32,906 nucleotides of DNA, taken from positions 1-32,906 of the forward strand of contig JACERO010000017.1 in the NCBI GenBank assembly GCA_013911135.1, written 5' to 3'. The notes below the pieces were generated by a model. The model was not told the origin of the DNA and searched no databases. It was given only the letters and a program-made list of their open reading frames with translations. Below are positions 8,115 to 15,075 of this stretch, one piece after another. Position numbers and translations under genes: made by a program. Positions within the stretch are counted from its first letter, which is position 1. Each line of letters begins with the position of its first letter. Source of the stretch: Candidatus Nitrosopumilus sp. Lineage in GTDB: Archaea > Thermoproteota > Nitrososphaeria > Nitrososphaerales > Nitrosopumilaceae.

Positions 8115-9170
8115 TTATCTTTTATAAAATCTAGTAGATGTTAATCTACTGTCATAGAATTTACTACCAATATCGAGCTTAATTTCTCTCTCCAAAGGAT
8201 ACTCTACCGGTACAAAACAATATCCAATTGGCTTTCCAAGTGTAGGGGAGAAACTACCTGATGTTACAATTCCGATCTCCTTTTCCTCATCGTAAATCTT
8301 GTTATCTTTTCTAGCAACTCTTTGTGCTTCGATAATTTCAAAACCTCTCATTTTTTTCTCTACTTTTTTCTGTTCAAGTGCAGCTTTTCCTATAAATTCA
8401 GTCTCAAATTTGACGGTCCATTTTAGTGGAGCCTCAAGTGGAGTAATTGTTTCATCAATGTCATTCCCATAAAGCATCAATCCTGCTTCAAGTCTTAGTG
8501 TGTCTCGTGCGCCCAAACCAATTGGCTTTATTCCATATTTTGTACCAGTCTCCAATAATTTTTCCCAAACTTGCACCTGTTTTGAATCAAAAAATAACTC
8601 AAATCCATCTTCACCCGTGTACCCAGTTCTTGAAATAATACAATCAACATCGTATAGTTTAGTTTCAAGCAAATGAAATGATTTGAGATTTTCTATTTGT
8701 TCAACACCTGCATCTTTTAACACATTTTCTGCTTTTGGACCTTGTAGTGCTAATAATGCATAATCATCTGTGACGTTTTGAATTTCACATGACTTTGCAT
8801 TTTCTGTGATCCAATCAAGATCTTTTTTGATGTTTGATGAATTGACAATAACTACAAATTCATTTGAATTAATTTTATTAACTATCACGTCATCTACTAT
8901 TCCACCATCTTCATTACACATTGGAGAATAGATAACCTGTTTGTCACCAATTTTTGAAATATCATTTGTTATCAAATGTTGTATTTGTGATTCTGCTTCT
9001 CCTTTGATTTTAAATCTACCCATGTGAGAAACATCAAACAACCCAACGCTTTCTCTAACATTTTTGTGCTCATCAATAATTCCAGAATATTGTAATGGCA
9101 TCTCCCATCCATGAAAGTCAACCATCTTAGCATTCGATTCTAAATGATTTTTGAAAAATGGTGATCGCAT
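8115..9170 (-). CDS. gcvT: Glycine cleavage T protein (aminomethyltransferase)
   Basis: A 351-aa protein that takes the aminomethyl group from GcvH, releases ammonia and forms methylene-tetrahydropterin. Typical parts are MVDFHGWEMPLQYSGI (about 16-31), GLFDVSHMGRF (about 43-53) and NEDGGIVDDVIV (about 86-97) with the catalytic Asp at 93/94. SRTGYTGEDGFELF follows, then LGARDTLRLEAGLMLYGND. It is the first gene of the nine-gene operon. A TATA-like ATATAAC on the minus strand (9193-9199) lies about 26 bp before the ATG, so the mRNA is probably leaderless. There is no room for a glycine riboswitch. Confidence 0.95.
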   Translation of the reverse strand: MRSPFFKNHLESNAKMVDFHGWEMPLQYSGIIDEHKNVRESVGLFDVSHMGRFKIKGEAESQIQHLITNDISKIGDKQVIYSPMCNEDGGIVDDVIVNKINSNEFVVIVNSSNIKKDLDWITENAKSCEIQNVTDDYALLALQGPKAENVLKDAGVEQIENLKSFHLLETKLYDVDCIISRTGYTGEDGFELFFDSKQVQVWEKLLETGTKYGIKPIGLGARDTLRLEAGLMLYGNDIDETITPLEAPLKWTVKFETEFIGKAALEQKKVEKKMRGFEIIEAQRVARKDNKIYDEEKEIGIVTSGSFSPTLGKPIGYCFVPVEYPLEREIKLDIGSKFYDSRLTSTRFYKR

Positions 9171-9192
9171 GCAAAATAAAATGTTATTATTC

Positions 9193-9199
9193 GTTATAT
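9193..9199 (-). promoter_or_regulatory. TATA-like box of the gcv operon
   Basis: ATATAAC on the minus strand is centred about 26 bp before the gcvT ATG at 9170, the archaeal TATA-to-start distance for a leaderless mRNA. It overlaps the first possible lipA ATG (9198), which argues for the downstream lipA start at 9213. Confidence 0.45.
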
Positions 9200-9212
9200 G
9201 TTCATTGAATCG

Positions 9213-10094
9213 ATGAGCTTAATCCGGCCAAGCTGGTTAAAAATGAAAATTCCTTCAGGTGAAAATTATCTCAAAGTAAGAAAGACTTTACAAAAATACA
9301 ATCTACATACTGTTTGTGAAGAGGCATCTTGTCCTAATATTTCTGAGTGCTGGGGTGTAGGTACTGCAACAATTATGATCATGGGTGATGTGTGTTCCCG
9401 TGGATGCAAATTTTGCAATGTTGAAACTGGGAAACCCTTCGAATTAGACTCTAAGGAACCACAACATGTAGCAGAAGCAATCAAAGACTGGAATCTGCGT
9501 TATGTGGTAATCACATCTGTTTGCAGAGATGATCTACCAGATGAAGGCTCCAAGCATTTTGCTAGGACTATACAATGCATAAAATCTGAATGCCCAAATA
9601 CAGTAGTTGAGTCATTAATTCCTGATTTTAGTGGAAATGAAAAATTCATCGAAACAATAGTAAAAGCAAAACCCAATGTAATTGGTCATAATGTTGAAAC
9701 TGTCAAAAGACTAAGCTTATCTATTAGAGACCTTCGAGCAAATTATAATCAATCACTGAAGGTTCTAAAATATGTAAAAGAATTAGATTCTAGCATTTTT
9801 ACAAAATCATCTTTGATGTTGGGATTAGGCGAATCAGAAGAAGAAATTCTACAAACTGCCCAAGAACTCAGAGATGTTGATGTTGATATCATTACTCTTG
9901 GTCAGTACTTACAACCATCTTTATCGCATCTTTCAGTAAAGGAGTTTGTAACCCCCGAAAAATTTTACCAATTAAAACTTGATTTGAAAAAACTAGAGTT
10001 TCTTCATGTAGAATCTGGTCCATTTGTTAGAAGTTCATTTAGAGCATCAGATGTAATTGATCTCATTATGAAAAACACGGATAAGAGTAGCTAA
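9213..10094 (+). CDS. lipA: Lipoyl synthase (radical SAM)
   Basis: About 293 aa. It inserts two sulfurs into protein-bound octanoyl chains to make lipoyl groups. The LipA-specific auxiliary cluster motif CEEASCPNISEC (C-x4-C-x5-C) is followed by the radical-SAM motif CSRGCKFCNV (C-x3-C-x2-C). The C-terminal VESGPFVRSSFRA supplies the serine that ligates the auxiliary cluster. An in-frame ATG at 9198 is possible, but the family normally begins just before RPSWLKMKIPSGENY, and the gcvT promoter lies over the earlier codon, so 9213 is preferred. The gene is divergent from the gcv operon, and the two start regions are only about 40 bp apart, so they probably share regulation. No LipB is seen here; LplA/LplB may supply octanoyl or lipoyl groups. 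Confidence 0.94.
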   Translation: MSLIRPSWLKMKIPSGENYLKVRKTLQKYNLHTVCEEASCPNISECWGVGTATIMIMGDVCSRGCKFCNVETGKPFELDSKEPQHVAEAIKDWNLRYVVITSVCRDDLPDEGSKHFARTIQCIKSECPNTVVESLIPDFSGNEKFIETIVKAKPNVIGHNVETVKRLSLSIRDLRANYNQSLKVLKYVKELDSSIFTKSSLMLGLGESEEEILQTAQELRDVDVDIITLGQYLQPSLSHLSVKEFVTPEKFYQLKLDLKKLEFLHVESGPFVRSSFRASDVIDLIMKNTDKSS

Positions 10095-10114
10095 ATCAAA
10101 TTCTTAATTAACAA

Positions 10115-10121
10115 TTTTTTT
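10115..10121 (+). terminator. Oligo-T terminator after lipA
   Basis: Seven T residues follow the lipA stop by about 20 bp, inside the 43-bp gap to the convergent L10 gene. Oligo-T runs of this kind act as intrinsic terminators in archaea. No stable hairpin is evident. Confidence 0.4.
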
Positions 10122-10137
10122 GGTTCTAGATTTTAAT

Positions 10138-11004
10138 TTATGCAGGTGTGTAATCTTTTGCTTGTCCAGCAACTGCTTTTGCTTGAGCATCTGCCTTTTG
10201 CAATATTTGCTCCTTTGTTTCATCAGTCATATAACCTAATTCTACAGATACGGAACGTGCAGATTGTGATGCAGTACTGAGTATTTGTGAAATATTTTCT
10301 GGGGTAACATATGCTGCTTCAATAGATAGTGATATTGCTTCTTGGTGAGCTTGTGCAAATCCTCCTCTGATTTTCTCAACATCAATTACCATCTCTTCTT
10401 CAGCATACTTGAGTCCATCTTCTAGTGCTGCATAAAGTGAAATTCCAGCCTCTACTGGCTTGATATCTAATTTTCCAAGAATTGCTGCTAATTTTTCATT
10501 GATCGCTTCGCCTTTTAATACAGGAGTACTATCCTTTGCAATCCAAATTGTTCCTTGGTCAATTTTAGTTGGAATGCCTGCTTCTTTGAATTCTGTAAGC
10601 ATTGGTCCTGGTGCAATTCCTGTATTTTTTGCAGGTACTACAATGTCTATACTTGCAATATCTCCTCCTCTTGCAATCATCATGATTTTGTTTTTGGCTA
10701 GAAGAACATTTAGCTTGAATGGTGACATGTTGGTAAACATGAACATGCATTGTCCTGTAAGTTCTCCAATCATGTCCTTGATTCCTGGTACATCTAATTT
10801 CTCAAGTGCTTTTTTTGCAACTTTGTCTTTGATACTTACAAATTCAACGTCATCTTTGAGAATTTTTCTTAATGGCAATATTTGTGTAGACCGTACTTTG
10901 TTCATTTTGATTATAGCTAGAACTTTGTATTTTTTTGGTAACTCTTGTAATTGTTGATACATTTGGGTTTTTCTTTTAGGATAAGTTGTTCTATTTTCAT
11001 GCAT
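10138..11004 (-). CDS. rpl10: Large ribosomal subunit protein L10 (P0, uL10)
   Basis: A 288-aa stalk base protein that binds 23S rRNA and carries L12 dimers. The N-terminal domain includes YKVLAIIKMNKVRSTQILPL and CMFMFTNMSPFKLNVLLAKNK. The archaeal/eukaryotic insertion domain contains VPAKNTGIAPGPMLTEF and TKIDQGTIWIAKDSTPVLK. The C-terminal half is the helical spine for L12 binding, but it ends in AVAGQAKDYTPA without the long acidic tail seen in many archaeal P0 proteins. It overlaps the L1 gene by eight bases. No L12 gene follows; lipA is convergent instead. Confidence 0.93.
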   Translation of the reverse strand: MHENRTTYPKRKTQMYQQLQELPKKYKVLAIIKMNKVRSTQILPLRKILKDDVEFVSIKDKVAKKALEKLDVPGIKDMIGELTGQCMFMFTNMSPFKLNVLLAKNKIMMIARGGDIASIDIVVPAKNTGIAPGPMLTEFKEAGIPTKIDQGTIWIAKDSTPVLKGEAINEKLAAILGKLDIKPVEAGISLYAALEDGLKYAEEEMVIDVEKIRGGFAQAHQEAISLSIEAAYVTPENISQILSTASQSARSVSVELGYMTDETKEQILQKADAQAKAVAGQAKDYTPA

Positions 11005-11659
11005 GTTTCTTCTTAACCTCTTGCACTTGTTTTACTGGTTTACCCATTGTAGTTTTTATTATTATTTTCTTGATGTTCTTTTCTCCGTTTGGTAATTTCT
11101 TTTCAATTGCACTAAGAACAGCATGTGCATTAATTGCCAAGTCTGCATCTTCCATAGTTTCATTTCCAATTTTACATGATATGGATAAGGATGCTCTTGT
11201 TCTTACTTTGATTGATGATCTAAATCTTTGTAAAAATGACTCTATTGGTGCATCAAATGGAACTGGTGTTGGCATTTTTCCCCTAGGACCTAAAAACTGA
11301 CCCAAAGTTTTTCCTATAAGTGGCATAACTTTTGTGTCTGCCAAAAAGAAATCATATTTGTTAATAAATTTTCGAGATTCTCTTTTGTTAGTTGCAAATT
11401 TCTCTAATTCATCTGTTCCAATAACTGCATCAGCATTTGCCTGTTTTGCTTTCTGACTCATATCTCCTGTAGCCATAACACAAACAGTTGCTGGAGAACT
11501 TGTCTTTGGAAGTTGAACTATTTCGTTTAGGGCAAATCCTTTCTTGACATCTATATCTTTGAAATTAATAATTAACTCTACAGATTGTGTGAATTTTTTC
11601 TGTTTAGTTTCAGTCTTTGCTTTTTTAATCACTTCAGCAAATTGTGTCTCTGTAATCAT
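10997..11659 (-). CDS. rpl1: Large ribosomal subunit protein L1 (uL1)
   Basis: About 220 aa. It forms the L1 stalk and often represses its own operon in archaea. Recognisable stretches are VELIINFKDIDVKKGF, KYDFFLADTKVMPLIGKTLG and LGPRGKMPTPVPFDAPI, followed by KIGNETMEDADLAINAHAVL and the C-terminal IIIKTTMGKPVKQV. The start at 11659 (MITETQ) is preferred over 11668 (MCVMITETQ) because a TATA-like TTTTAAGTA on the minus strand (11682-11690) is centred about 26 bp upstream of it. L1 has its own promoter here because a regulator gene separates it from L11. Confidence 0.93.
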   Translation of the reverse strand: MITETQFAEVIKKAKTETKQKKFTQSVELIINFKDIDVKKGFALNEIVQLPKTSSPATVCVMATGDMSQKAKQANADAVIGTDELEKFATNKRESRKFINKYDFFLADTKVMPLIGKTLGQFLGPRGKMPTPVPFDAPIESFLQRFRSSIKVRTRASLSISCKIGNETMEDADLAINAHAVLSAIEKKLPNGEKNIKKIIIKTTMGKPVKQVQEVKKKHA

Positions 11660-11681
11660 TACGCACATTTTCGAGAAAGCC

Positions 11682-11690
11682 TACTTAAAA
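11682..11690 (-). promoter_or_regulatory. TATA-like box before L1-L10
   Basis: TTTTAAGTA on the minus strand lies about 26 bp upstream of the L1 ATG at 11659. It implies that L1-L10 is transcribed separately from secE-nusG-L11. Confidence 0.4.
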
Positions 11691-11731
11691 TCGTTTAGAG
11701 GTTAAGATTTTTGATTATTGATTATTTAAAA

Positions 11732-11765
11732 AAATTACACTTTTTCTATAAAATAACTGTAATTT
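11732..11765. repeat. Imperfect dyad between L1 and the Lrp gene
   Basis: AAATTACA (11732-11739) and TGTAATTT (11758-11765) form an 8-bp inverted repeat with 18 bp between the arms. It lies in the 166-bp divergent region between L1 and the Lrp/AsnC gene, so it could be a regulator site. AT-richness makes chance pairing possible. Confidence 0.3.
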
Positions 11766-11792
11766 AAAAGGAAATTTATCTCAAAACCTACA

Positions 11793-11800
11793 TATATTAA
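11793..11800 (+). promoter_or_regulatory. TATA-like box of the Lrp/AsnC gene
   Basis: TATATTAA is centred about 28 bp before the ATG at 11826, fitting a leaderless or nearly leaderless archaeal transcript. Confidence 0.45.
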
Positions 11801-11825
11801 ATCATAACCATAATTTTCTAACGCG

Positions 11826-12281
11826 ATGCACAGATTTGATGAACTTGATATGAAATTGCTTTATGAATTAACCAAAGACGGATCTATTTCGGTTCCTATT
11901 TTGTCTAAAAAACTTGGGATCAACGCTTCTGTGCTTTATAGTAGAATCAAGAGATTACTAAAGAAAAAACTGATAAAAAAATTCACTGTAGAAATTGATG
12001 ATTCTCTCTTAGGTATTGGTGTAAAAGCTACTGTTGGAATAAATCGAGATCCAAAGTTTAAGGATGCAATTCATAAAAAATTCATGGAAACATCAGAAGT
12101 TGTATCTATCTCAGAAATTACTGGTAGATTTGACATAATGATTCAAGTTTATGCAAAGAACCTTGAATCTCTTCATTCTGTGGTAATTGAAAAAATTGGA
12201 AAAATAGAAGGCATTCAAAATACTGAAACCTTTGTAGAATTACAAAAAACTGATAAAGATCCTGTTTATTTAATTCAATAA
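11826..12281 (+). CDS. Lrp/AsnC family transcriptional regulator
   Basis: A 151-aa regulator. The N-terminal winged helix is FDELDMKLLYELTKDGS followed by the recognition region KLGINASVLYSRIKRL (about 28-43). The C-terminal RAM/ligand domain contains VVSISEITGRFDIMIQV, the typical dimer/octamer surface with a G-R-x-D motif. Family members sense amino acids or metabolic state. It sits on the plus strand between L11 and L1, which are usually adjacent. Its stop codon abuts the L11 stop codon with no base between. Its target is unknown; autoregulation and control of the divergent L1-L10 unit are the obvious candidates from position alone. Confidence 0.88.
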   Translation: MHRFDELDMKLLYELTKDGSISVPILSKKLGINASVLYSRIKRLLKKKLIKKFTVEIDDSLLGIGVKATVGINRDPKFKDAIHKKFMETSEVVSISEITGRFDIMIQVYAKNLESLHSVVIEKIGKIEGIQNTETFVELQKTDKDPVYLIQ

Positions 12282-12761
12282 TTATTGGAATTTTTCATCC
12301 CATTTGCCTTCGTTAATTTCGACAGTAATTTCTTTTGGGGTCTTTCCTTCTACTTTTACACCTAATGCTACACATGTACCAATGATGGTTTTTGCAACAA
12401 ATTTTAATGAAGAAGCATAAGATTTCTCAAGTTTTGTATTTGCTACTTTTACAATTGAATCCATTGTGACATCTCCTGCCCATTCGGTACCTGATGCGCC
12501 TGATCCTTTTTGGATTCCAGCTTCTTTCATAATGAGTGCTGCAGCTGAAGGAATGCCGATTTCAATTTCATATTTTTTTGTATCGTTATTAACAACAACG
12601 GTTACTGGAACTTTCATCCCCTCAAAGTCTTTTGTTTTATCATTAATTGCTTTGATGACTTCCATAATGTTAACCCCTAATGGGCCTAATGCTGGACCTA
12701 ATGGCGGACCTGCAGATGCTCCTCCTCCTGTTACAAGTGCTGATACTTTTTGATCTCCCAT
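12282..12761 (-). CDS. rpl11: Large ribosomal subunit protein L11 (uL11)
   Basis: A 159-aa protein of the GTPase-associated centre. The N-terminal domain GGGASAGPPLGPALGPLGVN (about 13-32) contains the conserved proline/glycine loop. VPVTVVVNNDTKKYEIEIG follows, and the C-terminal rRNA-binding domain includes MDSIVKVANTKLEKSYASSL and IIGTCVALGVKVEGK. It follows nusG by 35 bp in a secE-nusG-L11 unit and meets the Lrp gene tail to tail. Confidence 0.95.
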   Translation of the reverse strand: MGDQKVSALVTGGGASAGPPLGPALGPLGVNIMEVIKAINDKTKDFEGMKVPVTVVVNNDTKKYEIEIGIPSAAALIMKEAGIQKGSGASGTEWAGDVTMDSIVKVANTKLEKSYASSLKFVAKTIIGTCVALGVKVEGKTPKEITVEINEGKWDEKFQ

Positions 12762-12796
12762 GTTTTATCTTCTCAATATGAAAAATTTAATCCTTA

Positions 12797-13339
12797 CTAA
12801 GCCCCACTTGCTAGTTTCAGGTAGTTTGCGTCTACTGTTACTGGTAATTGATATGATGCATCCAACAAAACTACTGTTGCTTCCTCTTTTTCAACGTCAA
12901 TTCTGGTAATTGTTGCTTTCATTCCTTTGAATGGACCTCCTGTGATCTCTATTACGTTATCTACTGCTAATTGTGAAACTGTTGATTTTTTGATAAGATA
13001 TCCCTCAATATCTTTGAATTCTAATTCTCCTCTTAATTGACCACGAATGTGTCTTATTCCTTCAACTGCCATGTATGCATCACTTGGGTTGATTGCTTCA
13101 ACTACAACATAGCCCTTTAGATTGTCAACTAGCAAAACTGATTGAATGTTAATTTTATTTGCATTTGCTTCTAATAATCTCATTACTACTTTTTCTTGTC
13201 CACCAGTGGTCCTAATTGCAAACAAATGTGATTTTATTTCCTCAGTTGTTTGAACTTCCTCAGTTGTTTGAACTTCCTCAGTTGTTTGAACTTCCTCAGT
13301 TGTTTGAACTTCCTCAGTTGATTTTATTTCTTCTGACAA
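12797..13339 (-). CDS. spt5: Transcription elongation factor Spt5/NusG, with repeat N-terminus
   Basis: A 180-aa elongation factor that pairs with Spt4 and closes the RNA polymerase clamp. The NGN domain runs from about 40 (HLFAIRTTGGQEKVVMRLL) through GYVVVEAINPSDAYMAVEG. The KOW domain has VIEITGGPFKGMKATITRID. Before the NGN domain lies an extra segment of about 35 residues built from T-E-E-V-Q-T hexapeptides encoded by four identical 18-bp units. The start codon is TTG at 13339, two bases after the secE stop; no other start fits upstream. The acidic repeat is probably disordered and may vary in length between strains. Confidence 0.93.
   Translation of the reverse strand: MSEEIKSTEEVQTTEEVQTTEEVQTTEEVQTTEEIKSHLFAIRTTGGQEKVVMRLLEANANKINIQSVLLVDNLKGYVVVEAINPSDAYMAVEGIRHIRGQLRGELEFKDIEGYLIKKSTVSQLAVDNVIEITGGPFKGMKATITRIDVEKEEATVVLLDASYQLPVTVDANYLKLASGA
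13241..13320 (-). repeat. 18-bp coding minisatellite in spt5
   Basis: Four exact copies of an 18-bp unit (plus strand CTCAGTTGTTTGAACTTC) begin at 13241, 13259, 13277 and 13295, with an 8-bp partial copy from 13313. Each unit encodes TEEVQT. The array is flanked on both sides by the same ATTTTATTTC sequence, so the bounding E-I-K-S segments are themselves repeated. The units are identical at every base, including wobble positions, which points to recent slippage expansion. Confidence 0.95.
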
Positions 13340-13341
13340 TA

Positions 13342-13518
13342 TTAGTTCCTACCAAATGTAATTACCGAAAATACAAACTGAATAATAAATCCAATTGTAC
13401 CAACTCCTCCTATTCCAAATAATACCAATCTGAGATGTTGCTGATACTCATCTCTATCTGGTTTTTTGGCCATTTTCATGGTATTGCCCATGTTTCTCAA
13501 AGTCTGCCTTGGGTTCAT
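13342..13518 (-). CDS. secE: Preprotein translocase subunit SecE (Sec61 gamma)
   Basis: A 58-aa protein. Translation of the minus strand from ATG at 13518 gives an N-terminal amphipathic part with KMAKKPDRDEYQQHLR, then one hydrophobic helix LVLFGIGGVGTIGFIIQFV and a short end (FSVITFGRN). The K-P-D/x-x-E-Y segment, the single C-terminal membrane helix and the position directly before nusG and L11 match archaeal SecE/Sec61 gamma. Its partner SecY is encoded at 24727-26157. The stop is two bases before the nusG TTG. ATATAAGG on the minus strand (13540-13547) fits as its TATA box. Confidence 0.9.
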   Translation of the reverse strand: MNPRQTLRNMGNTMKMAKKPDRDEYQQHLRLVLFGIGGVGTIGFIIQFVFSVITFGRN

Positions 13519-13526
13519 TGCTGGAA

Positions 13527-13548
13527 ATTAATAAGGTGTCCTTATATC
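13527..13548. promoter_or_regulatory. Compact divergent promoter, secE and dtdA
   Basis: Only 39 bp separate the secE and dtdA start codons. A TATA-like ATTAATAA (plus, about 13527-13534) lies about 27 bp before dtdA, and ATATAAGG (minus, 13540-13547) about 26 bp before secE. Between and overlapping them is the palindrome ATAAGG-TGT-CCTTAT (13531-13545). Both mRNAs would be leaderless, and the two pre-initiation complexes could not bind at once. Confidence 0.45.
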
Positions 13549-13557
13549 TCTTATCTC

Positions 13558-14334
13558 ATGGAGCTACTAATTTCGTATCAAGATGACCCTGCAGGTTACA
13601 ATATAGCAAAATTTCTTTCAAAAGAAATGACACAAGAAGATGATATTTTCCGTGGAAAATATTATGACTTGATAATAATTCCCACTCCTGCCATTTCTGC
13701 TGATTGGTTAGAAGAAAAATATGATTATGATGGATTTGTATTTCTATCCAAACATACTGCTGAATCCGGAGTGTTAGCTTTGACTTGTCATTGTACCGGT
13801 AATTTTTCTGAAGCAAAATTTGGTGGAAATGAAAGACAAGTCGCAATTCCTCACCCACATCTTCAAAAAGCATATCTACAAATTCTGAAGAAAAACCAGT
13901 CTCAATTTTCAGAATTTCAAATCACTATTGAGGCAACACACCATGGGCCTACTGCATTGACTAAACCATCTATTTTTATAGAAATAGGCACATCTGAAAA
14001 ACAGTGGAATGATGTATCTTTATGTAATTCAGTAGCAACTTTGGTTCATCAAGTGATTACTCAACCAATCAAAGAAAATCCTGTAGCAATTTGTTTTGGA
14101 GGAACTCATTATCCTTCAAAATTCACTACTGAGTTACTTGAAGGAAAACATGCACTTGGAACTGTAATCCCAAAGCATGCATTAGACAATCTTGATGAAA
14201 AATTATTCTCTCATATTCTTACACAAAATAGTATGGCACAAACTGCCCTTTTGGATTGGGGTGGACTTGGCTCTAATAAACAGAAAGTACTTGGTTTCCT
14301 TAAATCAACAGAACTTGAGGTAATCAAACTTTGA
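13558..14334 (+). CDS. dtdA: D-aminoacyl-tRNA deacylase, archaeal type (DtdA/GEK1)
   Basis: A 258-aa enzyme that hydrolyses D-amino acids from mischarged tRNAs. Features of the family are the start MELLISYQDDPAGYNIAKFL, then LSKHTAESGVLALTCHCTGN, followed by ERQVAIPHPH, ITIEATHHGPTALTKPSIFIEIG and the late CFGGTHYPSKFT. The frame is open further upstream to 13435 but that would overlap secE and is not conserved-looking; ATG at 13558 begins exactly at the family N-terminus. It overlaps the next gene by four bases. Confidence 0.92.
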   Translation: MELLISYQDDPAGYNIAKFLSKEMTQEDDIFRGKYYDLIIIPTPAISADWLEEKYDYDGFVFLSKHTAESGVLALTCHCTGNFSEAKFGGNERQVAIPHPHLQKAYLQILKKNQSQFSEFQITIEATHHGPTALTKPSIFIEIGTSEKQWNDVSLCNSVATLVHQVITQPIKENPVAICFGGTHYPSKFTTELLEGKHALGTVIPKHALDNLDEKLFSHILTQNSMAQTALLDWGGLGSNKQKVLGFLKSTELEVIKL

Positions 14335-14630
14335 ATCTTGAACAAAAAATTTACAAAAAATTACTAGAGGTTCCAAAAGGTCAAATCACAACTTATGGTG
14401 AATTGGCAAAAGCAGTTGGTTTGAAAAATGGACAGAGGGCTATTGGAAAAATAATGAACAAAAATCCTTATCCTGTGATTGTTCCATGTCATAGGGTTGT
14501 AATGTCTACTGGAAAAATTGGTGGTTATGCATATGGAGAACATATCAAAACAAAATTGCTAAATGATGAAGGTATTAAAACTGAAAATGGCAAAATTAAG
14601 GATTTTGAAAAAAACGTCTTTAGATTCTAA
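14331..14630 (+). CDS. ogt: O6-alkylguanine-DNA alkyltransferase, minimal catalytic domain
   Basis: A 99-aa protein consisting only of the DNA-binding and active-site domain. The sequence LEVPKGQITTYGELAKAVG is followed by GQRAIGKIMNKNP, which contains the arginine finger, and by VIVPCHRVV with the acceptor cysteine; GGYAYGEHIKTKLLNDEGI completes it. The cysteine is kept, so this is an alkyltransferase rather than an ATL protein, where it is Trp. The usual N-terminal ribonuclease-like domain is absent. It starts with TTG overlapping the dtdA stop. The 3' end overlaps the convergent L19e gene by 11 bp. Confidence 0.88.
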   Translation: MNLEQKIYKKLLEVPKGQITTYGELAKAVGLKNGQRAIGKIMNKNPYPVIVPCHRVVMSTGKIGGYAYGEHIKTKLLNDEGIKTENGKIKDFEKNVFRF

Positions 14631-15075
14631 TCTTCTCTCTGATTTCATCCATCAAAGTTCTAAGGTGTGCTTTGTTTCTAACAGTATTTCCACCAACTTT
14701 TTTGTAGAGTATCCAAAATTCTGGATTGGTCAAATCTTTTCTGTCTTTTGCAATCTTTAACAATCGTCTTAATGCACGAACTTTAGCAACGTACACTTCT
14801 TTCTTACCTACTCGTGCACCCTTTCTACCTTTTTTGGCACCTTGAGTTGTACCTCTTTTGTTTTTCTGGGCTTTCTTTACATGTGCTCTACCTTTGGATG
14901 TACCTGTAAATGACTTGATCCTGATTGTATTTGCTGTAATGAGACTTCGAATATTTTCTCTTGTAATTGCATCTGCAACATCATCTAGATGATCAGTGTC
15001 AAATCTTATTCTATGAACCCCGACACCAGTAACTCTAGATGCCAGTCTTTTCTTAGCTTTAAGATTTACTACCAC
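14620..15075 (-). CDS. rpl19e: Large ribosomal subunit protein L19e (eL19)
   Basis: A 151-aa, very basic protein. The conserved start is VNLKAKKRLASRVTGVGVHR, then the segment ENIRSLITANTIRIK, the basic linker SKGRAHVKKAQKNKRG and the helical end RALRRLLKIAKDRKDL. It overlaps L32e by 17 bp. In many archaea L32e-L19e lies inside the spc operon before L18; here the pair is on the opposite strand about 7 kb from L18. Confidence 0.95.
   Translation of the reverse strand: MVVNLKAKKRLASRVTGVGVHRIRFDTDHLDDVADAITRENIRSLITANTIRIKSFTGTSKGRAHVKKAQKNKRGTTQGAKKGRKGARVGKKEVYVAKVRALRRLLKIAKDRKDLTNPEFWILYKKVGGNTVRNKAHLRTLMDEIREKIRI

Noticed and set aside
9171-9212. Glycine riboswitch before gcvT
   Set aside because: The gap is too short for an aptamer, and the TATA position implies a leaderless mRNA.
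10460-10957. 165-codon plus-strand open frame inside L10
   Set aside because: It is antisense to a well-conserved ribosomal gene, and its translation resembles no family I know.
13241-13320. Regular repeats as a CRISPR array
   Set aside because: The units are contiguous 18-mers without spacers and lie in the spt5 reading frame.
13435-13557. Upstream extension of dtdA
   Set aside because: It would overlap secE on the other strand, and the conserved DtdA N-terminus begins at 13558.
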